This document shows, piece after piece, positions 20,823-27,681 of a DNA stretch of 27,681 nucleotides (positions are counted from its first letter, which is position 1; every line of letters begins with the position of its first letter). This DNA comes from CAYFVR01 sp046541515 (GTDB taxonomy: Bacteria > Desulfobacterota > Desulfobacteria > Desulfobacterales > Desulfococcaceae). Location: the NCBI GenBank assembly GCA_046541515.1, contig JBKHDD010000046.1, positions 1-27,681 of the forward strand, read 5' to 3'. The notes beneath the pieces are model-generated. The model searched no databases. It saw only the letters and a program-made list of their open reading frames with translations, and was not told the origin of the DNA. The position numbers and the translations under genes are program-made.

Positions 20823-21611
20823 TTGCAATACCGGGTGTTGACCATCTTTCCGGAGCTGTTCGCGCCGTTCTGGTCCACCAGCATTGTGGGGCGGGCCGTG
20901 GAATCCGGCGCGGCGGAGGTGGAAGCCATCGACATCCGGAATTTCACCGCCGACCGCCACCGGACGGTGGACGACCGCCCCTACGGCGGCGGGGCCGGCA
21001 TGGTGATGAAGCCGGAACCGCTGGCGGCGGCCATCCGGGCCGCCAAGGCCCGATCGCCATCGGCCCGCGTTTTGTTGTTGAGCCCCCAGGGGCGGCCTTT
21101 TCGTCAGCCCGTGGCCCGCGAGCTTTCCCGGCTCGACGGGCTCGTTTTTGTTTGCGGCCGATACGAGGGCGTGGACGAACGCGTCTGTCTGGACCTGGTG
21201 GACGAAGAGCTTTCGGTGGGAGACTTTGTGCTCACCGGCGGGGAACTTCCGGCGATGATCGTGATGGACGCGGTCACCCGGCTGTTGCCCGGAGTGTTGG
21301 GCGGAGAGGGCGCGGCGGAAAACGATTCCTTCGCGGGCGGCCTGCTGGAGCACGGCCACTACACCCGCCCCCCCGAATTCGAGGGCGAGGCGGTGCCGGA
21401 AATTCTGCGTTCGGGCAACCACGCGGCCATCGACCGCTGGCGGCGGGAGACCGCCTTGATACGGACGTTTCTCAAACGGCCGGACCTGTTGCGGGAGCGA
21501 CCGCTTTCGCCGGAGGACCGGGCCATTTTACGCGATTGGGGCGAAGAGATTGCGGCCATCGTCCGCTCCCAGACTCTATCTGGCGCTGATTCACCATCCG
21601 GTGGTGAATAA
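20823..21611 (+). CDS. trmD: tRNA (guanine37-N1)-methyltransferase TrmD
   Basis: A 262-residue SPOUT methyltransferase that adds m1G37 to tRNAs with G at position 36 and prevents frameshifting. It starts LQYRVLTIFPELFAPFW and has the characteristic RPYGGGAGMVMKPEPL, then VLLLSPQGRPF, LVFVCGRYEGVDERV, and LTGGELPAMIVMDAVTRLLPGVLG (the knotted SAM site), followed by the TRPPEFEG block and the C-terminal helical region. The start is TTG at 20823, fixed by the family N-terminus and a 4-base gap to rimM; no ATG is available upstream. Its 3' end overlaps the next gene by 62 bases. Confidence 0.96.
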   Translation: MQYRVLTIFPELFAPFWSTSIVGRAVESGAAEVEAIDIRNFTADRHRTVDDRPYGGGAGMVMKPEPLAAAIRAAKARSPSARVLLLSPQGRPFRQPVARELSRLDGLVFVCGRYEGVDERVCLDLVDEELSVGDFVLTGGELPAMIVMDAVTRLLPGVLGGEGAAENDSFAGGLLEHGHYTRPPEFEGEAVPEILRSGNHAAIDRWRRETALIRTFLKRPDLLRERPLSPEDRAILRDWGEEIAAIVRSQTLSGADSPSGGE

Positions 21612-22119
21612 ACGGGGCGAAACCATCGCCGCCGCGGTCACCAATCTCGACCTCCACGACATCGCCCGGGCGGGCCGGACCTTCGGCGCCCGGGGTTTTT
21701 TCGTGGTGACGCCGCTGAAGGACCAGCAGACCCTGACCCGACAAATCCTCGGCCACTGGATCGAGGGGCACGGCGCGGCCTACAATCCCGCCCGGGGTCG
21801 GGCGCTGGAAATCGTCCGGGTGGTGGACCGGCTGGAAGACGCGCTGGCCGAGGCGGAAAAGCGGGAAGGCGAGCCGGCCCGGCTGGTGGCGACTTCCGCC
21901 CGGGAAAGCGAGGACGCCGTGGGGTTTCGGGAACTTCGAAGCCGTCTGTTGGAAGGCGAGCCGATGTTGCTGGCCCTGGGCACCGCCTGGGGGCTCGCGC
22001 CGGAATGTCTGGCCCGGGCCGATTGCCGATTGCGACCGATTCGGGGGGCGGGCGAATACAACCACCTGTCGGTCCGCTCCGCCGCCGCCATTCTGCTGGA
22101 TCGGCTGTTGGGCGAATAA
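21550..22119 (+). CDS. TrmD-associated SPOUT RNA methyltransferase family protein
   Basis: A 189-residue protein of the small SPOUT family often encoded directly after trmD. Its body has LYLALIHHPVVNKRGETIAAA, VTNLDLHDIARAGRTFGARGFFVVTPLKDQ, and GEPMLLALGTAWGLAPECLARAD then YNHLSVRSAAAILLDRLLG, resembling the knotted SAM-binding end of TrmH/TrmD enzymes. It probably methylates an RNA ribose or base, but I know of no target. The start is ambiguous: the TTG at 21550 has GAAGAG upstream and places the conserved LYLALIHHP near the N-terminus; this makes it overlap trmD by 62 bases. In-frame GTG codons at 21601 and 21604 would cut into the conserved first strand. No in-frame ATG is available. Confidence 0.85.
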   Translation: MRPSSAPRLYLALIHHPVVNKRGETIAAAVTNLDLHDIARAGRTFGARGFFVVTPLKDQQTLTRQILGHWIEGHGAAYNPARGRALEIVRVVDRLEDALAEAEKREGEPARLVATSARESEDAVGFRELRSRLLEGEPMLLALGTAWGLAPECLARADCRLRPIRGAGEYNHLSVRSAAAILLDRLLGE

Positions 22120-22133
22120 AACGGAAAACGAGG

Positions 22134-22152
22134 CCCCGTCGCGCCGACGGGG
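22134..22152 (+). repeat. Hairpin in the rplS leader
   Basis: CCCCGTCG (22134-22141) and CGACGGGG (22145-22152) form a perfect 8-bp stem with a 3-base loop in the 82-base gap before rplS. No T run follows, so it may be an mRNA stability or autoregulatory element of the L19 leader. Confidence 0.45.
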
Positions 22153-22201
22153 ACGAAATTGATCATCCAAATCATCGAAATGGCAAGGAGCAGGGGAAAT
22201 C

Positions 22202-22549
22202 ATGAAGACGCTTGAAAATCTCGAACGGGAAATGATGCGCCTGGACATTCCGGAATTCGGCCCGGGCGACACCGTGAAAGTGCACGTAAAAATCAAAGAG
22301 GGCGAAAAAGAGCGGGTCCAGGTCTTCCAAGGGGTGGTGATCGCCCGCCATCGGGGCATGGCCAACGCCACCTTCACGGTTCGCAAGGTCTCCTACGGCG
22401 TGGGCGTGGAGCGGGTCTTTCCCCTGCATTCGCCCTCCATCGACCAGATCGAGGTGGTTTCCAAGGGCCGGGTGCGCCGCTCCAAGATCTACTACCTGCG
22501 CAAGCTTCGCGGCAAAGCCGCCCGCATCCGAGAAAAACGGGTTTCCTAG
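22202..22549 (+). CDS. rplS: 50S ribosomal protein L19
   Basis: A 115-residue ribosomal protein, the normal length. The sequence has FGPGDTVKVHVKIKEGEKERVQVFQGVVIARH, VRKVSYGVGVERVFPLHSPSIDQIEVV and RSKIYYLRKLRGKAARI, the full L19 pattern. It sits at the 30S-50S interface. AAGGAG and CAGGGGAAATC precede the ATG. It is the last gene of the conserved ffh-rpsP-rimM-trmD-rplS set; rnhB follows after 102 bases. Confidence 0.98.
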   Translation: MKTLENLEREMMRLDIPEFGPGDTVKVHVKIKEGEKERVQVFQGVVIARHRGMANATFTVRKVSYGVGVERVFPLHSPSIDQIEVVSKGRVRRSKIYYLRKLRGKAARIREKRVS

Positions 22550-22651
22550 GCGCCGTGGCGCGACCCGGAGTTTCGCGGTCTATTCCGGACGTCCGTCGGT
22601 GTCGCGAAGGCGACGGGACAAGGGGCGCGGTCGAGGTGATTCGGAGGGCCC

Positions 22652-23248
22652 ATGTGGACCTTTGAACGCCGCGCCCGCGCCCGGGGTTTTTTGGCCGTCG
22701 CCGGCGTGGACGAGGCGGGTCGCGGGCCGCTGGCCGGCCCGGTGGTTTCCGCCGCCGTGATCCTGCCGCCGGATTTTCCGGTGGACGGGGTGAACGATTC
22801 CAAAAAGCTGGATGAAAAACGGCGGGAGAAGCTGTTCGACGAAATCCGCCGCCATGCCTTTGCCGCGGCCGTGGGCCGGGTGGACGTGGACGAAATCGAA
22901 CGAATCAACATTCTCCAGGCCGCGCTGAAGTCCATGGCCCTGGCGGTGGACCGGCTGGCGAGGGCCGCCGATTTTCTTTTGGTGGACGGCAACCGACCCG
23001 TGCCCCACGGGTGCCCGCAGGAGACCGTGGTGGGCGGAGACGGCCTCAGTGTCTCCATCGCCGCCGCCTCCATTGTCGCCAAAGTGACCCGGGACCGGAT
23101 GATGGCGGAATACGACGCGCGATATCCGGATTACGGGTTCGCCCGTCACAAGGGTTACGGAACGGCGGTCCATCGCGAAGCGATCCGTCGGTTCGGGCCC
23201 TGCCCGATCCATCGGCGGACCTTCAAGGGCGTTCGCGAGTTTTGCTAA
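22652..23248 (+). CDS. rnhB: Ribonuclease HII
   Basis: A 198-residue nuclease that removes RNA from RNA-DNA hybrids and misincorporated ribonucleotides. The first motif is VAGVDEAGRGPLAGPVVSAAVI (catalytic Asp and Glu), then DSKKLDEKRREKLF, FLLVDGN with the third acid, and SIAAASIVAKVTRDRMM, with the closing YGFARHKGYGT near the C-terminus. All four acidic residues are present and the length is usual. GGAGG precedes the ATG at 22652. Its stop overlaps the yraN start, so the two are translationally coupled. Confidence 0.96.
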   Translation: MWTFERRARARGFLAVAGVDEAGRGPLAGPVVSAAVILPPDFPVDGVNDSKKLDEKRREKLFDEIRRHAFAAAVGRVDVDEIERINILQAALKSMALAVDRLARAADFLLVDGNRPVPHGCPQETVVGGDGLSVSIAAASIVAKVTRDRMMAEYDARYPDYGFARHKGYGTAVHREAIRRFGPCPIHRRTFKGVREFC

Positions 23249-23610
23249 ATTCCGATCAAGTTTTCGGCCGACGGGGAGAGGACGCCGCCGTTCGCCGCCT
23301 GGAGGAACTCGGCTACCGGATCGAAGGGCGCAACGTTCGGACGCCCGCCGGCGAGATTGACATCGTTGCCCGAGACGGCGACGCCCTGGTTTTCGTGGAA
23401 GTCAAGGCCCGGCGATCCGCCCGCTTCGGCCCGCCCAAGGCGGCGGTGGACCGGCGCAAACAGCGGAAACTCTGGCAATGCGCCCAGCATTACCTGAAAT
23501 CCGCCGGCCGCAACCGGCAGCGAGCGCGGTTCGACGTGGTTTCGGTGACGCCCATGGGCGAAGGGCTTCGGGTCGAGGTGCTCCGCAACGCCTTTGGGTT
23601 TTCGGGGTAA
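23242..23610 (+). CDS. yraN: YraN (UPF0102) nuclease-fold protein
   Basis: A 122-residue member of UPF0102. FGRRGEDAAVRRLEELGYRI opens the domain, and GEIDIVARDGDALVFVEVKARR shows the E-x(n)-D-x(n)-ExK pattern of the restriction-endonuclease-like fold; FDVVSVTP closes it. It is thought to act on branched or recombination DNA, but this is not settled. The start is TTG at 23242, which overlaps the rnhB stop at 23246-23248, with AAGGGC upstream; the open frame continues further back inside rnhB without a family match. The rnhB-yraN pair is a common arrangement. After this gene no coding sequence is evident for 668 bases. Confidence 0.9.
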   Translation: MLNSDQVFGRRGEDAAVRRLEELGYRIEGRNVRTPAGEIDIVARDGDALVFVEVKARRSARFGPPKAAVDRRKQRKLWQCAQHYLKSAGRNRQRARFDVVSVTPMGEGLRVEVLRNAFGFSG

Positions 23611-24278
23611 AGCCGTCATCGATCGCGGAACGCGAATTAACTCCTCCAGGCCAAATTTCCGCTCGTTTCCGCGCTCCGTCCGGGAAAGGGAAATGCCAAT
23701 CCCATACTGGCCGAGAAGAGAGGGGAGCAGAATCTCCCGAAAAAATTTGTCTGAGCAACCAAGCGGAATCGCCCAGTCCATCCTGTGACGCCTACCCTGA
23801 TCTCCGCATCCATCTCCACTGACGCCGCAACCCCTTTTCCCTTCCCTCCCTCCGCTTTTCGATCCACGCTTTTCAGCGAATCGTTCCGCCTTTTTTCGAA
23901 GTTTTTTTTGAACCGCAGGCTCTCATCTTTCGGCTTCCGTTGCGACGGAACGGGAGGGTCCCGATTTCGGGCTTGGGCCGTTGCACGATTGCCAAGGGGC
24001 AAACCGGCGGGGACGCCTTGGTTCCTCCACCATCGATTTTGGATTCGCCTCGCCTCTATTTGGGTAGTACCAATGCCGCCCATCCGGCCTCGCGGCTCGG
24101 CTTGGCGGCGCCGGCGCGGGACGCGACGCGGGGACCCGATTTCTTTTTCAACGGTTTGTTTTCGATTCCATTTTTATTTCCTCCTTGAAAAATCCGGCGG
24201 GCTGTATTATTGCATTGCAACAATTGGTCATACCTTTTTCCGCGCGGTAAATTTGCCGAAGGAGGCGGTCCAAACCCC
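23611..24278. other. Long gap without a recognisable gene
   Basis: The 668 bases between yraN and rsmI hold no frame with family resemblance on either strand. The composition changes from pyrimidine-rich with T runs (about 23830-23930) to GC-rich and back to AT-rich near 24140-24240. On the minus strand a strong GGAGGAAA (24178-24186) precedes an ATG at 24171, but that frame stops after seven codons (24148-24171). On the plus strand an AT-rich segment with TTGAAA and TATTAT near 24186-24212 could be the rsmI promoter, though the spacing (14) is poor. It may be the remains of a gene or hold a small RNA; neither can be shown. Confidence 0.5.
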
Positions 24279-25139
24279 ATGGCGGAATCCGGAACATTGT
24301 ACATCGTGGCCACGCCCATCGGCCATCCCGAAGACGTCACCCTCCGGGCGCTCCGGGTTCTGGGCGAGGTGGATCGCATTGCGGCGGAGGACACCCGCAG
24401 CGCCGCCCGGCTGCTGGCGCGGCATGACATCCGAACGCCGCTGATTTCCTGTCACGAGCACAACGAGCGGGATCGACTGGAAACCCTTTTGGCCGGCCTG
24501 CGGGCGGGCGATACGCTGGCCTTGGTCAGCGAGGCCGGAACCCCGTCGGTTTCCGATCCCGGCTTTCCGCTGGTTCGGGCCGCGGTGGCGGAGGGGATGC
24601 GGGTCGTTCCGGTGCCGGGACCGTCGGCGGCGGTGGCCGCGCTCAGCGTGTCGGGTCTTCCCACCGACGCCTTTACGTTCCTGGGATTTCCGCCCCGGAA
24701 AGCGGCGGCGCGGCGAAAATTTCTGGAGCCGGTCAAGGCCCTTCCGCATACGCTGATTTTTTACGAATCGCCCCATCGGTTGTCGCGCCTGCTGGCCGAC
24801 CTGGTCGATGTCTTGGGCGATCGGGACGCGGTGCTGGGACGGGAAATGACCAAACCCTACGAGGAATTTGTGCGGGGCGCCCTGACGGAAATCGCCCGGG
24901 CGATGGACCGGACGGGCGGGGTCAAAGGGGAATGCACCCTGCTGGTCGCCGGCGCGTCCGGGACCGCGGAATCCGACATCGACCTCCGGGAGCTGGTGAC
25001 CCGGGCCATGAAACGGCCCGGGGCGACGGTTTCCGGGGTTGCCAAAGATATTTCGAAAGAATACGGCCTTCCCCGAAAAGCGGTGTACGCGGAGGCCCTC
25101 AACGTTCGAGAAAACGAGGAGAAAAATGGACAATCTTGA
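24279..25139 (+). CDS. rsmI: 16S rRNA (cytidine1402-2'-O)-methyltransferase RsmI
   Basis: A 286-residue tetrapyrrole-methylase-fold enzyme, the same length as E. coli RsmI. It starts GTLYIVATPIGHPEDVTLRAL and contains AAEDTRSAARLLARHDI, VSEAGTPSVSDPGFPLVRAA (the SAM-site loop), VVPVPGPSAAVAALSVSGL, FYESPHRL and LGREMTKPYEEFVRG. It 2'-O-methylates C1402 in the ribosomal decoding centre. The ATG at 24279 gives the canonical N-terminus; AAGGAGG lies upstream with longer than usual spacing (about 12). The last 14 bases overlap the acyl-CoA synthetase gene, so that gene is likely read from the same message. Confidence 0.96.
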   Translation: MAESGTLYIVATPIGHPEDVTLRALRVLGEVDRIAAEDTRSAARLLARHDIRTPLISCHEHNERDRLETLLAGLRAGDTLALVSEAGTPSVSDPGFPLVRAAVAEGMRVVPVPGPSAAVAALSVSGLPTDAFTFLGFPPRKAAARRKFLEPVKALPHTLIFYESPHRLSRLLADLVDVLGDRDAVLGREMTKPYEEFVRGALTEIARAMDRTGGVKGECTLLVAGASGTAESDIDLRELVTRAMKRPGATVSGVAKDISKEYGLPRKAVYAEALNVRENEEKNGQS

Positions 25140-27297
25140 CGCCATATTCAATCCGAAATCGGTGGCCGTGGTGGGCGCTTCCACCGAAGCGGGGAAGGTT
25201 GGCCACGACATTTTCGCCAACATTCTCAAGGGGAATTTCCAGGGAACGCTGTACCCGGTCAACCCCCGGGCCAAGCACGTCCTGAGCGTGCGGGCCTACC
25301 CCTCGGTGAAGGACATTCCCGACCAAATCGATCTGGCCATGGTCATCGTGCCCCCCAAAATCGCCCTTCAGGCGGTCTCCGAATCGATCGAGAAGGGCGT
25401 CAAGGGCGTGGTCATCGTGTCGGCCGGCTTCCGGGAGGTCGGTCCCGAGGGCCGGGAGATCGAGGACAAGATTGTGGACATGTGCCGGGAGGCCGGGGTG
25501 CGGCTGGTGGGCCCCAACTGCCTGGGCGTCATCAACCCCGTGTCCACCACCCGGCTCAACGCCAGCTTTTCCGCCCGGATGCCCAAGGCCGGAAACATCT
25601 CCTTTATTTCCCAAAGCGGCGCGTTGTGCACGGCGGTATTGGATTTCGCCCAGGACCGTGATTTCGGCTTTTCCAAATTTATCTCCATCGGCAACAAGGC
25701 CGACGTGGACGAGCTGGACCTGTTGCGATATTTTCACCAGGACATGGAGACCGAGGTCATCATGATCTACCTGGAGGAGTTGCGCCGCGGACCGGAGTTC
25801 ATCGAGGCGGTCAAGGAGATCACCTCCGGCGAGCGGCCCACGCCGGTGCTGGTCATCAAATCCGGCCGGACCAGCGCGGGGGCCAAGGCGGCGGCCTCCC
25901 ACACCGGCTCCCTGGCCGGGTCCGAGGCGGTGTACGACGCCATTTTCGAGCAGTCGGGCATCATTCAGGTGGAAACCATCAACGAGCTGTTCGACTTCGC
26001 CTCCACCTTCGCCTACAAAAACCTTTCCTCTTTGGGCAAATTCCGGCGGAAGATTCCCGACGGCAACCGGGTGGCCATCGTCACCAATGCCGGCGGCCCG
26101 GGCATCGTGGCCACCGACATGACCATTTCTTCGGGTCTTGAACTGGCGACCTTCAAGGAGGACACGGTGGAGGCGCTGGCCAGCCATCTCCCCGCCGCCG
26201 CCAACCTTCACAATCCCGTGGACGTCATCGGCGACGCCGCCGCCGACCGGTACGAGAACGCCCTGGCGGCGGTGATCCGGGACGAGGGGGTGGACGGCGC
26301 GCTGGTCATCCTGACGCCCCAGTCCATGACCAACGCCTTGGGCACCGCCGAGGCCATCGTCAAACTGGCCCGTCGCACCCACAAGCCGATCCTTTGCTGC
26401 TTCATGGGCGTGGTGGACGTGTCCAAGGGCGTCAAATTTCTTCAAGAAAACGGGGTTCCGGTCTTCCGTTTTCCCGAAAGCGCGGCCCGGGCCTTCGGCA
26501 CGCTGTACCGTTACGCCCGCTGGATGAACCGGCAGGAGCTGGCGGAATTTCGGGTCAGTTATGACCGGGAAAAAGCCGAGGAGATCATCCGGACCTGCCT
26601 GGCCGAGGGCCGCACCCGGCTGGGCGAGCTGGACGGGCTGGACCTGCTCAAGTGCTACGGATTCAACACCCTGCCCACGGAACTGGCCAAAGACGCCGAC
26701 GAGGCGGTTCGTCTGGCGGACCAGATGGAGTACCCGGTGGTGATGAAGATCGTCTCGCCCCAGATTCTCCACAAATCCGACGCCGGCGGGGTGAAGGTGG
26801 GCATGAAGACCGCCGACGAGGTTCGGGCGGCCTTCGACGAAATCATGAAAAACGCCCGGGAATACAGCCCCGACGCGGATATCCGCGGCGTGCTGGTCCA
26901 GAAGATGGCGCCCAAGGACGGGGTGGAGGTGATCCTCGGCTCCAATCGCTATCCCATTTTCGGGCCGTTGCTGATGTTCGGCTTCGGGGGCATCTTCGTG
27001 GAGGTGTTTAAGGACGTGGCCTTCCGGCTGGCCCCCATTGGCCGAAACGAGGCCCGGCGGATGGTCCAGAACATCTCCGCCTACAAGCTGCTGCAAGAGT
27101 TTCGGGGCCGGCCCGCCTGCGACATCGAGGCCATCGAGCGGCAGCTCGTGGGCCTTTCCGCCATGGTGATCAACCACCCCGAGATCGAGGAGCTGGACGT
27201 CAACCCCCTGCTGGTCTACGAGAAGGGGCAGGGCGCCACCGTGGCCGACTGCCGGATGATCCTTAAATCCGTCGATTCCGCCGAAGAAGCCGAATAG
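25126..27297 (+). CDS. ADP-forming acetyl/acyl-CoA synthetase, fused alpha-beta form
   Basis: A 723-residue enzyme that converts acyl-CoA, ADP and phosphate to acid, CoA and ATP, or runs in reverse. The alpha part has the CoA-binding Rossmann start (IFNPKSVAVVGASTEAGKVG), GVVIVSAGFREVG, VRLVGPNCLGVINP, ISFISQSGALCTAVL and the phospho-His segment KAAASHTGSLAGSEAVYD (His259). The C-terminal beta part (about 495-723) is an ATP-grasp domain: CYGFNTLPTELAKDADEAV, YPVVMKIVSPQILHKSDAGGV, FGPLLMFGFGGIFVEVFKDV and IEELDVNPLLVYEKG. In anaerobes it provides ATP from acyl-CoAs or activates acetate. GAGGAGAAAA precedes the ATG at 25126, which overlaps rsmI by 14 bases. Substrate range cannot be read from the sequence. 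Confidence 0.93.
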   Translation: MDNLDAIFNPKSVAVVGASTEAGKVGHDIFANILKGNFQGTLYPVNPRAKHVLSVRAYPSVKDIPDQIDLAMVIVPPKIALQAVSESIEKGVKGVVIVSAGFREVGPEGREIEDKIVDMCREAGVRLVGPNCLGVINPVSTTRLNASFSARMPKAGNISFISQSGALCTAVLDFAQDRDFGFSKFISIGNKADVDELDLLRYFHQDMETEVIMIYLEELRRGPEFIEAVKEITSGERPTPVLVIKSGRTSAGAKAAASHTGSLAGSEAVYDAIFEQSGIIQVETINELFDFASTFAYKNLSSLGKFRRKIPDGNRVAIVTNAGGPGIVATDMTISSGLELATFKEDTVEALASHLPAAANLHNPVDVIGDAAADRYENALAAVIRDEGVDGALVILTPQSMTNALGTAEAIVKLARRTHKPILCCFMGVVDVSKGVKFLQENGVPVFRFPESAARAFGTLYRYARWMNRQELAEFRVSYDREKAEEIIRTCLAEGRTRLGELDGLDLLKCYGFNTLPTELAKDADEAVRLADQMEYPVVMKIVSPQILHKSDAGGVKVGMKTADEVRAAFDEIMKNAREYSPDADIRGVLVQKMAPKDGVEVILGSNRYPIFGPLLMFGFGGIFVEVFKDVAFRLAPIGRNEARRMVQNISAYKLLQEFRGRPACDIEAIERQLVGLSAMVINHPEIEELDVNPLLVYEKGQGATVADCRMILKSVDSAEEAE

Positions 27298-27373
27298 GTC
27301 AGTCATGGCCGGCCTGTCCGAATTTTTGGTTCAGGCCGCCGCTTCTTCCATACCGTTCATTTTGGCGGAAAAT

Positions 27374-27403
27374 GGCCGGGCGTATCCCCTTCGCCCGGCC
27401 TTT
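27374..27403 (+). terminator. Intrinsic terminator-like hairpin after the acyl-CoA synthetase
   Basis: GGCCGGGCG (27374-27382) and CGCCCGGCC (27392-27400) form a perfect 9-bp GC-rich stem with a 9-base loop, followed by TTT. It lies 76 bases after the synthetase stop and just before the next gene, a fitting place for the end of the long plus-strand operon. The T run is short. Confidence 0.65.
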
Positions 27404-27428
27404 GCCGCCGTCCATTGGCCATTTCAAA

Positions 27429-27681
27429 GTGAACGGCATTGACTCCACCTCCCGTTTTGTTCTTCGCCCGGTCGTGTGGCGGGTTCCGGCGGAAATCCGG
27501 AACCACCCGCTCCGAGGCCGGGCCCCTCTCTTGAGCCGTTTCGCCCGGGAAGCCGTCCTGGCCTCCGCCCGGCGAAGCGGCCTCGATTTTTTCTCCCTCG
27601 AAAGTCTGGAAAAATCCGACCGGGGCGTTCCCCTACCCGTGCAGGATTGGCACTGGTCCCTCTCCCACAAAACGGAATTCG
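27429..27681 (+). CDS. 4'-phosphopantetheinyl transferase-like protein (N-terminal part, cut by the window end)
   Basis: About 84 codons are visible before the window ends. FAREAVLASARRSGLDFFSLESLEKSDRG is followed by PLPVQDWHWSLSHKTEF, where W-x-SLSHK is the conserved strand and His-containing loop of the Sfp/EntD superfamily that moves phosphopantetheine from CoA onto carrier proteins. The catalytic Asp and the WxxKES motif would lie beyond the edge. A GTG at 27429 is the assumed start; a TTG at 27402, overlapping the preceding hairpin, is in frame as well. The carrier protein served is unknown. It may form a new transcript, since a terminator-like hairpin lies before it. Confidence 0.72.
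   Translation, partial: MNGIDSTSRFVLRPVVWRVPAEIRNHPLRGRAPLLSRFAREAVLASARRSGLDFFSLESLEKSDRGVPLPVQDWHWSLSHKTEF

Noticed and set aside
25099..27306. 735-residue minus-strand open frame opposite the acyl-CoA synthetase
   Set aside because: Shadow of third-position GC in a strongly conserved gene; no domain resemblance.
1..27681. CRISPR array, insertion sequence, tRNA or rRNA gene
   Set aside because: No regularly spaced repeats, transposase motifs, or tRNA/rRNA-like sequence were seen on either strand by eye.

Overview
The window is GC-rich chromosomal DNA from a Gram-negative bacterium. Gene content best fits a Desulfobacterota (former Deltaproteobacteria) lineage. This is inferred from gene families: a complete GAK-type (grasp-and-kinase) cluster, a fused ADP-forming acyl-CoA synthetase and a DUF3124 lipoprotein-like exported protein. 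No rRNA or tRNA gene is visible to confirm it.

Left end (1-1600): a small exported DUF3124 protein, then an AT-richer stretch with an orphan HigA-type regulator overlapping a small antitoxin, which overlaps a PIN-domain toxin (VapC-like). The toxin is broken by an in-frame stop, and one expected catalytic Glu is Gln.

Centre-left (1607-11244, all minus strand): the most interesting block. Read in transcription order it is phoU, an XXXCH protein, a PHP-fold metallohydrolase-like protein, an amphi-Trp protein, a PhoU-kinase fusion, a RimK-like ATP-grasp enzyme, an HPr-kinase-related kinase, a CofD/YvcK-like protein, the Mg2+ channel MgtE, and a YwbE protein. This matches the predicted but functionally unsolved GAK system. 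Here it lies downstream of phoU, contains a PhoU domain fused to an APH-type kinase, and has a PHP-like member. Upstream of phoU is a Pho-box-like array of three 7-mers at 11-bp period, next to the wreck of a sensor histidine kinase (11538-12132). Together these suggest a phosphate-linked phosphotransfer or small-molecule/peptide modification pathway; that is inference.

Centre (12215-15878, minus): nth, a small MscS channel, a Smr-domain protein with a long basic Pro/Ala/Lys-rich N-terminus, and an alpha/beta hydrolase with a Cys nucleophile elbow. A divergent PP-loop tRNA-thiolase-like gene (15970-16977) converges on rlmN (17124-18254).

Right half (18262-27297, plus): a conventional translation and RNA-maturation operon: ffh, rpsP, khpA, rimM, trmD, a TrmD-associated SPOUT methyltransferase, rplS, rnhB, yraN. 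A 668-bp stretch with no recognisable gene follows, then rsmI overlapping a fused ADP-forming acetyl/acyl-CoA synthetase, ended by a strong hairpin. The window closes in the first part of a 4'-phosphopantetheinyl transferase-like gene.
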